17,114 bases of DNA from an uncultured Christensenellaceae bacterium. Lineage in GTDB: Bacteria; Bacillota; Clostridia; Christensenellales; UBA3700. The first letter of the stretch is position 1, and each line of letters begins with the position of its first letter. A model generated the notes under the pieces. It did not search any database. It saw nothing but the letters and a program-made list of their open reading frames with translations, and was not told where the DNA came from. The position numbers and the translations under genes were made by a program. Positions 1 to 7,856 of the stretch are shown here, piece by piece. The stretch covers positions 1-17,114 of the forward strand of contig CABKMX010000006.1 of assembly GCA_902373595.1 (NCBI GenBank), written 5' to 3'.

Positions 1-1928
1 GTCTCCTTGATGTATTCGCCGATCGTGGTCTTTGTCAAAGTCACGCCGATGATCTCGTCGGTGGCGTTGCCGTCCTCGTCCTCGGCGTACTCGAACTCGA
101 CCTCGTAGGAATGGAGATAGCCGGTGCCGAGCTTGTATCCCTTGACCTTGCCGTCGACCGTGTAGTCGCTCCAATCGCCCTTGGAAGCGTCGAGGAACTT
201 GTCTGCGACGTAGACGATGTGGATGCCGTAGTCGTTGACGATGAAGCTGATCGTATTGCCCGCCTCCGTCTTGAGCGTATAGACGGTCGTCGAAAGCTCT
301 TCGCCGTTCTCGTCCTCGGAGGTCACGACCTCGGAAGCGATGTCGTAGGTCTTGCCGTTGACCGCGTTCAAAATCGCGGTGGGCTCTTTGCCCTCGGCGG
401 CGGTGTATGCGAGCGCTGCCGCTCCGCCGGTGAAGCTGCCGGCAGGAAGCGCATACTTGCCTATGCCTTGCCCTGCCAAAGCTCTGCCCAGAACGGTGTA
501 CTCTTCGACATAGGACGACGCGCTGCCGCTCGGCGAGAGCACATAGCTTTCGCTGTCGAACATGCCGGGGTCGTCGTTGACCAAATAGATCCAATCGGTG
601 ATCGCCTCGCTCGCCGCATATTGCTTGACGAGTTCGAGATCGCTGCCGGTGATGTCTGCGGCGGCTGCCTCAGCCGCGGCGACCTTGGCGGCGATGTCGT
701 CAGCCATCGCGTAGAGGATGACCTTGTAGTCGACGCCCTTGTCGGTGTAGGCGTCGGCGAGCTCGTCCTCTTCTTCGTCATAGTCGGGATTGGAGACGTT
801 GACCTTGATGCCGAGGTCGGCAAGCGACGCAAATTGCGGGGGCATCTTACCTGCGACGTCTTCGCCCAGCGCGAGAATCGCGCGATAGGCTTCGACCGCC
901 TTTTCGTTGTCGCCGACCATGTTGGTGATCGTCTCGAGCGCGTCGGTCTGCTCGTCGGTGAACTTCAGCAAAATGCTGCGGACCTGCGAGTAGCCTTGAG
1001 TCGTGTGGTAGTAGATGTCGCTCGTCGACTCGAGCGCGGAGGCGTACGCCTCTTCATCCGTGTACTTCGAGATGTCGATTGCGACAAGGCGGTTGTAACG
1101 CGCGTTGAGCTCTTCACCGGTGATCTCGGGCAAAGCGTCGCCCAAAGCCTCGCTGTACTTGTCGAGGATGCGGGTCTCGTACTGGCTGTTGAGATAGTAG
1201 GCGTAATCCTTGAAGCCGCTCGCGAGGTTGTCTTGGAGCTCTTTGAGCGCGGTGCTCATATTCTTGCGCGCGGTCGCGTCGGTCTCGGCGTCGATCTCGC
1301 TCTGAACGGTGTCCATAAAGCCCTTGGGCAACTGAGCCGCGTCTGTCATGCCCTCGTCGACATACTCGTCGCTCTCTTCCTCTTCGGGACGAACGGGACG
1401 CGCCTCGAGTTCTTCCTTTTCGGTCGCCTCATCTTCTTCGGGCTCTTCCTCGTCGGTCGTGCCCTCGTTCGCCGCCTGCTCCTCTTCGAGCTCGGTGATC
1501 AGCGAGCGCCAGCTCTCTTCGAACGACTTGTTGGTCTGCTCGATGCAATATCTGCGCTCGTCAACGGTGAGGAAATCCTCCGCCTTCATCGCGGCGATCT
1601 CGGCGTCGGTGATGTCGGGATCTGCCTGTGTCGCCAAATACTCTTTAGCATAGAGAAGCAACAGGTTTTGACGCGCAAGCGAAGTGCAGAGATACTCCAG
1701 CGTCTCCGCCTCGGTCCAACCGTAGTAGTAGATGTAGGTGCCGCCGTATTGGAGATAGTAGTTGAGCAGGTCGCCCTTGAGGACGTCCTTGCTCATATCC
1801 TTGTAGTCAACGGTCGCAACGACTTGGTGATAGTCTCTTTCCTCGTCGACGGGGAACAGCGTGCAGCCCGTGAGCAGCGTCGCAACCACCACAACGATCA
1901 AGATCATCGCCAACAATTTTTTCTTCAT
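1..1928 (-). CDS. PrsA/SurA-like foldase lipoprotein (parvulin-type peptidyl-prolyl isomerase), partial
   Basis: The reading frame stays open from an ATG at 1926-1928 to the left window edge (642 codons, C-terminus missing). An AAGGAG Shine-Dalgarno site lies 8 nt upstream at 1937-1942. The N-terminus has three lysines, a hydrophobic stretch and a lipobox LLTGC with Cys22, so the product should be an exported lipoprotein. Residues about 145-195 are a low-complexity, Glu/Asp-rich segment. The motif VRSILLKF at about 316-323 resembles the first strand of a parvulin rotamase domain, and GIHIVYV at about 566-572 resembles its last strand. Between them, a stretch around YVEEYTVLGRALAG resembles the usual central part. 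The two strands are about 250 residues apart, against roughly 90 in ordinary parvulins. Clostridia commonly carry such a foldase gene just after mfd, as here. Expected role: folding of secreted proteins outside the membrane. The lipoprotein call is firm. The isomerase call is moderate, and activity is untested. Confidence 0.68.
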   Translation of the reverse strand, partial: MKKKLLAMILIVVVVATLLTGCTLFPVDEERDYHQVVATVDYKDMSKDVLKGDLLNYYLQYGGTYIYYYGWTEAETLEYLCTSLARQNLLLLYAKEYLATQADPDITDAEIAAMKAEDFLTVDERRYCIEQTNKSFEESWRSLITELEEEQAANEGTTDEEEPEEDEATEKEELEARPVRPEEEESDEYVDEGMTDAAQLPKGFMDTVQSEIDAETDATARKNMSTALKELQDNLASGFKDYAYYLNSQYETRILDKYSEALGDALPEITGEELNARYNRLVAIDISKYTDEEAYASALESTSDIYYHTTQGYSQVRSILLKFTDEQTDALETITNMVGDNEKAVEAYRAILALGEDVAGKMPPQFASLADLGIKVNVSNPDYDEEEDELADAYTDKGVDYKVILYAMADDIAAKVAAAEAAAADITGSDLELVKQYAASEAITDWIYLVNDDPGMFDSESYVLSPSGSASSYVEEYTVLGRALAGQGIGKYALPAGSFTGGAAALAYTAAEGKEPTAILNAVNGKTYDIASEVVTSEDENGEELSTTVYTLKTEAGNTISFIVNDYGIHIVYVADKFLDASKGDWSDYTVDGKVKGYKLGTGYLHSYEVEFEYAEDEDGNATDEIIGVTLTKTTIGEYIKE

Positions 1929-1968
1929 TGCATTTGCTCCTTAATGAAAATAATGCATTACTTTTATT

Positions 1969-1997
1969 ATTATACACAACGGCGCGCGAGACGTAAA
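1969..1997 (-). promoter_or_regulatory. Promoter for the foldase-like lipoprotein gene
   Basis: On the minus strand a perfect TATAAT (plus-strand 1969-1974) is preceded after a 17-nt spacer by TTTACG (1992-1997), four of six matches to the -35 consensus. It sits in the AT-rich 75-nt gap between mfd and the lipoprotein gene. The lipoprotein therefore probably has its own transcription start in addition to any read-through from mfd. No terminator hairpin is visible in this gap. Confidence 0.6.
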
Positions 1998-2003
1998 GCG
2001 AAA

Positions 2004-5000
2004 TTAAACGCATTTACGCAAAAACTCGGCAATCAATGCAAATTTATTCTCGTTAGACTCGAATCTGCAGTCGAAAACGACCTTCGGCTCCTCTTCTCCG
2101 AGCAACGTGCACTTGCCCGACATCGACGCCAGCGCTCCGATTGTCTTTTCGTTGCGCACACCCGACGCGTCGCGGAAAGTGATGTCCGCCGCCCTGTCGG
2201 TGACGAATACGCGCTTGACGCGCGCCTTGCGCGCAAGGTTTTTGACAAGTCCGAGGTTGATGAGATTGAGCAGCGCCTTGGGAGGCTTGCCGTACGCGTC
2301 CGTCAATGTCTGCACCAGCTCCCACGCCTCTTCCGCGCTCGCCAGCGCGGAGATTGCCTTGAGAATCTTGAGACGCTCGTCGACCGACCCGACATAGCCT
2401 TGGTCGAGATAGGCGTCCAACTTGACGTTGACGTCCGGCTCTTCCTCTTCCTGTACCCTGCCGGTGCGCACCTCTTCGACGCTCTTTGCGAGCATCTTGC
2501 AATAGAGGTCGTAGCCGACCTTCTCGATGTGCCCGTGCTGTTCCCTGCCCAAAATCGTGCCTGCGCCGCGAATCTCGAGATCGCGCATCGCGATGCGGAA
2601 ACCGCTGCCGAACTCGGTGAAATCCATGATTGCGGTCAATCGCTTTGACGCGTCCTCGGTCAACACCTTGCCCTCGGGCGTCGTGAAGTATGCGTAGGCG
2701 AGACGGTTGCGCCTGCCCACTCTGCCGCGCAATTGATAGAGCTGGGCAAGCCCCAGTCTGTCCGCGTCGCAGACAATCAGCGTGTTGGCGTCGGGGACGT
2801 CTATGCCGTTCTCGATGATCGTCGTGCATACGAGCACGTCCGCGGTGCGCGCATAGAACGCGCCCACGTTCTCTTCGAGCGCGCGCTGCTCCATCTGTCC
2901 GTGCCCGACGACGACGCGCGCCTCGGGGACTATCGTCTTGACCTTTTGCGCAAAGTTTTCGATGCCGTCGACGCGATTGTACAATATGAACGCCTGTCCG
3001 CCGCGCGCGAGCTCGCGCATGAGCGCGTCGCGAAGCAATGCGTCGGTGAGCTCGGTCACATAGGTCTGCACCGGTATGCGGCTGGTCGGCGGCGTCTCAA
3101 GCACGCTGATGTCGCGTATGCCCGTCATCGCCATGTTGAGCGTGCGCGGTATCGGCGTCGCCGACAGCGTCAATACGTTGACGTCGGGTTTGAGCACCTT
3201 GAGCTTTTCCTTGTGCTCAACGCCGAAACGCTGTTCCTCGTCGAGGACAATCAGTCCCAAATCGTTGAATTCCACGTCCCTTGACAAAAGCCTGTGCGTG
3301 CCGATAATCAAATTGGCGACCCCTCTCTTCACCCTATCCAGCGAAGTGCGGACAAGGTCGGGCGAGCGGAAACGCGTGAGCAACTCGATGTTGATCCCGA
3401 AATCCCTGAACCTCTCGCACGCGGTCTTATAGTGTTGCGTCGCGAGCAAAGTCGTCGGCGCGAGTATGACCGCCTGCTTCGCCTCAATCACCGTCTTGAA
3501 GATCGCGCGGAACGCGACTTCGGTCTTGCCGTAGCCGACATCGCCGCAAAGCAGTCTGTCCATAACTCTGCCGCTCTCCATGTCCTCTTTGATCTCGGCG
3601 ACGGCGCGCAGCTGGTCGGGCGTCTCGTCATAGGGGAACGCGTCCTCGAACCGCTTTTGTTCGTCGGTGTCCGGCTCGTAGCGATAGCCCTTGCGGCTCT
3701 CCCTCTCCGCATAGAGCGCGGCGAGGTCAATCGCCATCTTTTTGACCGACTTGGCGACCTCTCTCTTTATCTTTTCAAACTCTTTGCCGCCCAGCTTGGA
3801 CAGCCTCGGCACGCGCTCGCTGCCCGAGTAGCGCGACAGCCTGTCCAATTGATCGATCGGCACCTGCAACAAGCCGCCGTCGCGGTATTCAATGACGACG
3901 TAGTCGCGCATTATGCCCTGAAACTCAATCTTTTCAATGCCCAGACATCTGCCTATGCCGTGCACTTCATGGACGACATAATCGCCCTTTCGCGGCAGAG
4001 TAAACAGCCATGTGCCGCTCGACGCCGACCTGACCGTTCGAGAGCGCGATATATCCCTCGCGCCTATCGCGACGAACTTTATCCCCGGCAGACAAAAGCC
4101 GTATGACAACGCAATAGGCGTCGCCGTCAGCGTGCCCGGAACAAGGTCGACGTCGTCAGAGATCCGACACGGAATGTCGTTGTCTTTGAGCGACATCGCG
4201 ATGCTCCGCGCCCTCGACATTTCGCCCATGCACAGCGCGACGGTATAGCCGGCATGCATATAGTTTGTGAGGTCGGAATAGAGCCTTTGGACATTGAGCG
4301 AATAGTCCTCAATCCTCGAAAACTTGGGCGCAAACGCCCTCTCCGCCGAATAGACGCTGTTGGTCGACCGATTGGCGATGAAGCCGACAATCCCCGTCTC
4401 GGTCAATCTCGAAAGCGCCTCTTCACGAGTCGAAAGACACTTAGTATGCGCATTCAGCACCTCGCCGTCCGCGGCGAGCGCCTTGACTCTTTCACCGTGT
4501 TCGCGCAGATAGAGATTGAGCTTTTCGGCGACTCCCGACGGGTCGTCGACAAAGATCGCCGAGCCTTCGGGCAGATAGTCGAACACCAATCGCCGCGACC
4601 CGTCCAGCCACGGCAAAAGCCATTGGAAGTTCTGCCCTATCGAGGTCTCCGCTTCGAGTTCGGCAACGATTGCGTCCAACCTGTCGCGCGCATGACCCTC
4701 CGTCTTGGCGACGGCCCTTTTAGCGGCGGCAAGCGCACGGCGCACCTCTTCCGAAGTCGCGAACACATCGCCCGCCGGCATAAAGTCGAGCCTGTTTTCG
4801 ACCGCGAGCGAACTCATACTTTCGGGATCAAAGGTCTTGATACTCTCGACCGAATCGCCGAAAAAGGATATCCTCAACGGCCTCTCACGATCGGGCGGAA
4901 ACACGGACAATATATCGCCGTGCAACGCAAATGTATTCTTTTCCTCCGCCGCGTCGCAGCGTATGTAGCCGAGCGCCGTCAACTTTTCGGCAAGCGCAAT

Positions 5001-5447
5001 CGGATCGACCTCGCCGCCCACCGCGACCGAAGCCGCGCTTGCGACGAGCCTCTCTTTTTGCGGCACATATTGCACGAGCGACTGCGCGCTCGTCACACAG
5101 CAATCCAACCTGCCCTCGGCGAGCCGCACGAGCACTGACATGCGCTCGGCAAGCGCGCCGGATTGGAATCGCTTGCGATAGATGAGCACGTCATCCTTGG
5201 GCGGCAGATACGCAACGCGCCCTTCGGGCAGCCACTCCGCTATGCGTTCGGTCAGCTTGCCTGCCGACGCCTCGTCCTTTGCGACAAAGAGCAACGGCGC
5301 GCCGACATGCGCGGCGACCAGCGCCTTTTCAGCCCATCCCAGCCCGAAGACGGACGTCTTGCGCCCTTCGCGTATCGCGTCCGCAAGCGCCGCCCATTCG
5401 CCGCCGAGCGCTTGAAGTTGAGTTGCATTGAAAAACTTTTGTTGCAT
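2004..5447 (-). CDS. mfd: Transcription-repair coupling factor Mfd
   Basis: Mfd is a DNA translocase that pushes stalled RNA polymerase off damaged DNA and recruits UvrA for nucleotide excision repair. The product is 1147 residues with this start, the normal family length. In order it shows an N-terminal UvrB-like region, then the RNA-polymerase-interacting CarD-like domain beginning near residue 487 (KGDYVVHEVHGIGRCLGIE). The helicase motor follows: Walker A GDVGYGKTE near 633, a DEEQ box near 734, SATPIPRT after it, and the motif VI QLRGRVGR near 904. A TRCF C-terminal domain closes the protein. The ATG at 5445-5447 lies 23 nt after the pth stop but has no good Shine-Dalgarno site. A GTG at 5490-5492 would add 15 residues and overlap pth, also with a badly placed ribosome site. 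I chose the ATG because family members begin at about this point. Cotranscription with pth is likely. Confidence 0.96.
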   Translation of the reverse strand: MQQKFFNATQLQALGGEWAALADAIREGRKTSVFGLGWAEKALVAAHVGAPLLFVAKDEASAGKLTERIAEWLPEGRVAYLPPKDDVLIYRKRFQSGALAERMSVLVRLAEGRLDCCVTSAQSLVQYVPQKERLVASAASVAVGGEVDPIALAEKLTALGYIRCDAAEEKNTFALHGDILSVFPPDRERPLRISFFGDSVESIKTFDPESMSSLAVENRLDFMPAGDVFATSEEVRRALAAAKRAVAKTEGHARDRLDAIVAELEAETSIGQNFQWLLPWLDGSRRLVFDYLPEGSAIFVDDPSGVAEKLNLYLREHGERVKALAADGEVLNAHTKCLSTREEALSRLTETGIVGFIANRSTNSVYSAERAFAPKFSRIEDYSLNVQRLYSDLTNYMHAGYTVALCMGEMSRARSIAMSLKDNDIPCRISDDVDLVPGTLTATPIALSYGFCLPGIKFVAIGARDISRSRTVRSASSGTWLFTLPRKGDYVVHEVHGIGRCLGIEKIEFQGIMRDYVVIEYRDGGLLQVPIDQLDRLSRYSGSERVPRLSKLGGKEFEKIKREVAKSVKKMAIDLAALYAERESRKGYRYEPDTDEQKRFEDAFPYDETPDQLRAVAEIKEDMESGRVMDRLLCGDVGYGKTEVAFRAIFKTVIEAKQAVILAPTTLLATQHYKTACERFRDFGINIELLTRFRSPDLVRTSLDRVKRGVANLIIGTHRLLSRDVEFNDLGLIVLDEEQRFGVEHKEKLKVLKPDVNVLTLSATPIPRTLNMAMTGIRDISVLETPPTSRIPVQTYVTELTDALLRDALMRELARGGQAFILYNRVDGIENFAQKVKTIVPEARVVVGHGQMEQRALEENVGAFYARTADVLVCTTIIENGIDVPDANTLIVCDADRLGLAQLYQLRGRVGRRNRLAYAYFTTPEGKVLTEDASKRLTAIMDFTEFGSGFRIAMRDLEIRGAGTILGREQHGHIEKVGYDLYCKMLAKSVEEVRTGRVQEEEEPDVNVKLDAYLDQGYVGSVDERLKILKAISALASAEEAWELVQTLTDAYGKPPKALLNLINLGLVKNLARKARVKRVFVTDRAADITFRDASGVRNEKTIGALASMSGKCTLLGEEEPKVVFDCRFESNENKFALIAEFLRKCV

Positions 5448-5470
5448 ATCATCGACACGGGTACGAAAAT

Positions 5471-6040
5471 TTATTTGCCGTACACGTTGCACTCCCTCAT
5501 CAATTTGTCAAAGTCTTTGTCCGTCAAAAAGCGGCACACGGCGTCCGCCGCGAACGCTATCGCGCCGTCCGTCTTGTCCTTGTTCTCGCCGCGTATCTTG
5601 GACAATACGACGTCCGCAAGGTCCATTCTGCCCCGTTCAAATCCGGCGCCTATACGCACTCGCTTGAACTTGTCCGAGCCCGTCTCGCCGATCACGCTGC
5701 GCATGCCGTTGTGCGTGCCTGCGCTGCCGCCCGCGCGCGCCCTCAACGTCCCGACGGGGATCTCGATGTCGTCGTACAATATCACGCACTGCTCGGGCTT
5801 GAAGCCGTTGCTGCCCAAAAGCAGATTGACGCTCGTCCCGGACAGATTCATATATGTCTGCGGTTTGGCGAGCACGACCTTGTCGCCGCCGACGTAAGTC
5901 TTGCAAAACAGCGCGCCGTCGCCCTTGCGGTCGATGCTCACACCCAGCCTCTCCGCAATCGCGTCGAGCGCGGAAAATCCGAGATTGTGGTAGGTCCCGT
6001 CATACTTGCTCCCCGGGTTGCCCAATCCTACTATCAACAT
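5471..6040 (-). CDS. pth: Peptidyl-tRNA hydrolase
   Basis: This enzyme cleaves peptidyl-tRNA released from stalled ribosomes and so recycles tRNA in the cytoplasm. The 189-residue product has the family length. It shows the N-terminal LIVGLGNPG, the catalytic histidine in YHNLGF (His18, equivalent to E. coli His20), the KPQTYMNLSG motif (Asn65), LYDDIEIPVG with the catalytic-network aspartate (Asp90/91), and GSAGTHNGMRS with His110 and Asn111. The last motif is usually GGHNG; here Thr109 replaces the second glycine. The ATG overlaps the tadA stop (ATGTTGA, 7 nt shared) and has a GGAGG site 7 nt upstream at 6048-6052, so translation is probably coupled to tadA. The pth-mfd order is conserved in Bacillota. 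Confidence 0.96.
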   Translation of the reverse strand: MLIVGLGNPGSKYDGTYHNLGFSALDAIAERLGVSIDRKGDGALFCKTYVGGDKVVLAKPQTYMNLSGTSVNLLLGSNGFKPEQCVILYDDIEIPVGTLRARAGGSAGTHNGMRSVIGETGSDKFKRVRIGAGFERGRMDLADVVLSKIRGENKDKTDGAIAFAADAVCRFLTDKDFDKLMRECNVYGK

Positions 6041-6498
6041 TTTTTACCCTCCCGAAGTGCGCGGAAAAATTTGGTGAGCACCGCTCCGCACTCCTCTTGC
6101 AAAATTCCGCCCTCGACCTCGAGGCGGTGATTGAAACGTCTGTCGCTCGGCAGGTCGCATATGCTGCCGCAGCAACCGCCCTTGGGGTCGTACGCGCCGA
6201 AATACAGCTTGTCCAGACGGCTGTTGATCAGCGCGCCCGCGCACATCGCACACGGCTCGAGAGTGACGTACATCTCGCAGCCGTCGAGATACCAATTGCC
6301 CAACTTTTTGCACGCGCGCGCAATCGCGACGGTCTCGGCATGGTAGAGCGCGCAATTTTTGCGCTCCTTCATGTTGCAGCCGGTCGCGACGACCTCGCCG
6401 TCCTTGACAATCACCGCGCCGACGGGCACTTCGCCCTTCGCCGCCGCTCTCTTCGCCGCGGCGAGCGCGCGTCTCATAAACTTCTCTTTTGTCTCCAT
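6034..6498 (-). CDS. tadA: tRNA-specific adenosine deaminase TadA
   Basis: TadA deaminates adenosine 34 to inosine in the anticodon of tRNA-Arg(ACG), which widens its codon reading. The 154-residue product carries the zinc deaminase signature: HAE at residues 53-55 (zinc ligand and proton-shuttle glutamate) and PCAMC at 82-86 with two zinc-ligand cysteines. It also has Asn42 in the substrate loop and the GAYDPKGGCCGS segment typical of tRNA adenosine deaminases. This start is preferred over an in-frame ATG at 6537 (13 residues longer) because a GAGGAG site lies just upstream at 6501-6506, whereas the longer form has no ribosome site and would overlap the M14 gene. The alternative reading as a free-base (guanine or cytosine) deaminase is less likely given the TadA-like C-terminal half. 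Confidence 0.9.
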   Translation of the reverse strand: METKEKFMRRALAAAKRAAAKGEVPVGAVIVKDGEVVATGCNMKERKNCALYHAETVAIARACKKLGNWYLDGCEMYVTLEPCAMCAGALINSRLDKLYFGAYDPKGGCCGSICDLPSDRRFNHRLEVEGGILQEECGAVLTKFFRALREGKKC

Positions 6499-6500
6499 AT

Positions 6501-6506
6501 CTCCTC
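6501..6506 (-). promoter_or_regulatory. Shine-Dalgarno site that decides the tadA start
   Basis: GAGGAG on the minus strand ends 2 nt before the ATG at 6496-6498. Its GAGG core ends 4 nt before. No comparable site precedes the alternative ATG at 6537. It lies in the 22-nt gap after the M14 carboxypeptidase stop. Confidence 0.6.
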
Positions 6507-6520
6507 GCTTTTCAGCAGCG

Positions 6521-7345
6521 TTATCCGCTTCCGACATAGTGTGCGGACAGCGTCGGCAGTATACCGCGCGTGCGCGCGAATATATCGTCGAGCTCGTCTT
6601 GCAACTCGGGATAGGGCGTATCCTCTCCCCCGACCTCGACGGTCAGCCCGAGCCGTGCGGTCGTGGCGATGAACCAATCCTTGTAGCCTCCGGCGCTGCC
6701 CTCCGCTTTGAGAAGGGGGTATCCGCAGGCGGCGGCGACCTCTTCGGCGAGCGCGCGTTCGGGGTCGTAGCAGCCGAATCCGCCGTAAATCACTCCTCCG
6801 CGCGCATGCACGGACACCGTAGCCGACGGCTGAACTTTGAGCGTGAACAGCGCGAGCGAACGCGATTCCGGCTCCGACAAAGGATGTTCGCCGACATAGT
6901 CGGACGGCGCGGGCGCGAATTTGTTGGACGTCCCCGTTCCCCACAGAGCGGGAAAGTTGACGTTGAGATCGACGCCTCTGCCGTTGGCTTTCCAAAGCGA
7001 AAAGTCCTCGCTGCCGCCGTTGAGAGACAGCAGAAAGTCCCTCTCTCCGCTCGGCGCGCTGTCGACGCCGAACTGCGCGAGCATGACGCCGTCCGGATTG
7101 GTCATGGGCAGGCACCAAAGCCCTGCGTCGCCGCCATATGCGTCGAACAGCCTGACGCAAAGCTCGGCGGTCGCCCATTCGCGCGCGTGCATAGCGCCTT
7201 GAATGAGAAGCTGCGGTCCGTCGGGCGCGCCCTTGAAGACGCCGGCAATCTCTCTGCCGAAAAGACTGTATCCGACGACGAACTTTTTTGCGCCATCTGC
7301 CGCGAGCGCGTCAAGCTCCGCCGACATATCTTCGTATGAGTACAT
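6521..7345 (-). CDS. M14-family zinc carboxypeptidase (possible gamma-D-glutamyl-diamino acid peptidase type)
   Basis: The 274-residue product has the full set of M14 residues. The zinc ligands are His53 and Glu56 in HAREW and His180 in VSVHARGG. NPDG lies at 83-86, the substrate-binding Arg123 in NGRGVDLNVNFP, and the catalytic Glu237 in LTVEVGGEDTPYP. The N-terminus, YSYEDMSAELDALA then GYSLFGREI, matches the usual family opening, so I start at the ATG at 7343-7345. A TTG at 7370-7372 would add nine residues and lacks a ribosome site. There is no signal peptide or membrane segment, so the enzyme should be cytoplasmic. M14 enzymes of this compact type often act on peptidoglycan peptides such as gamma-D-Glu-diaminopimelate, which would suit recycling of wall peptides. 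That substrate is inference. It lies in the operon between rlmH (37-nt gap) and tadA (22-nt gap). Confidence 0.88.
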   Translation of the reverse strand: MYSYEDMSAELDALAADGAKKFVVGYSLFGREIAGVFKGAPDGPQLLIQGAMHAREWATAELCVRLFDAYGGDAGLWCLPMTNPDGVMLAQFGVDSAPSGERDFLLSLNGGSEDFSLWKANGRGVDLNVNFPALWGTGTSNKFAPAPSDYVGEHPLSEPESRSLALFTLKVQPSATVSVHARGGVIYGGFGCYDPERALAEEVAAACGYPLLKAEGSAGGYKDWFIATTARLGLTVEVGGEDTPYPELQDELDDIFARTRGILPTLSAHYVGSG

Positions 7346-7382
7346 ACCGCATAGTATGCGTCCAAAAGTCAAAACGTGTCGC

Positions 7383-7856
7383 CTATTTGTGATAGGCGAT
7401 GTTGTTGTTGATCGTAAACGCGCGGTAAATCTGCTCTTCGGCGACTATGCGTATCAATTGGTGAGGAAAAGTGATCTTGCCGAAAGATATCACCTCGTCC
7501 GCCCTCGCCCTGACCTCGTCCGACAGCCCGTACGAACCGCCGATTACAAAGTCGATATGCGACGTCCTCTGCGCCGCCGCGGCGAGCATTGCCGCAATCT
7601 CTTCGCTGGTCGCCTGTCTTCCTCTGCCGTCGAGCACGACGACAAATCCGCCGCCGAGCGCCGCAATCAATCTCTCTCCCTCGGCGCGCTTGACCGATTC
7701 TATCTCTGCCGCGCTCTTTGCGTCCGAGCGCTGTTCGGCGACCTCTTTGACCGAAAATTTGCAAAAGCGACTCAGCCGCTTTTCGTATTCCGCGCTCGCC
7801 TCGCGCAGGTAACTCTCCTTGAGCTTGCCCACGCAGACGACCGACACCGAAATCAT
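7383..7856 (-). CDS. rlmH: 23S rRNA pseudouridine-1915 N3-methyltransferase RlmH
   Basis: RlmH is a SPOUT-class methyltransferase that modifies pseudouridine 1915 in helix 69 of 23S rRNA using S-adenosylmethionine. The 157-residue product matches the family length. It has the N-terminal ISVSVVCVGKLKESYL, LDGRGRQATSEE at about 75-86, the SAM-loop motif GGSYGLSDEV at 107-116 and the C-terminal EQIYRAFTI...YHK tail that ends the knot fold. The ATG overlaps the stop of the upstream membrane protease by four bases (ATGA), with a GGGGG-containing ribosome site just before. A longer in-frame start at 7895 is rejected because it adds 13 non-family residues inside the neighbour. In many Bacillota rlmH sits close downstream of walJ and an HtrA protease; here the middle position holds a CPBP protease. 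Confidence 0.96.
   Translation of the reverse strand: MISVSVVCVGKLKESYLREASAEYEKRLSRFCKFSVKEVAEQRSDAKSAAEIESVKRAEGERLIAALGGGFVVVLDGRGRQATSEEIAAMLAAAAQRTSHIDFVIGGSYGLSDEVRARADEVISFGKITFPHQLIRIVAEEQIYRAFTINNNIAYHK

Noticed and set aside
111..2648. Very long plus-strand open frame opposite the lipoprotein gene and the end of mfd
   Set aside because: It is exactly antisense to the lipoprotein codons and exists because that GC-rich gene avoids TTA, CTA and TCA codons. The translated product is repetitive Val/Asp/Arg-rich text without family features or a ribosome site.
5448..5492. GTG start 15 codons earlier for mfd
   Set aside because: It would overlap pth, the purine-rich sequence before it sits too close to the start codon, and the added residues do not resemble Mfd N-termini. 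It is still possible.
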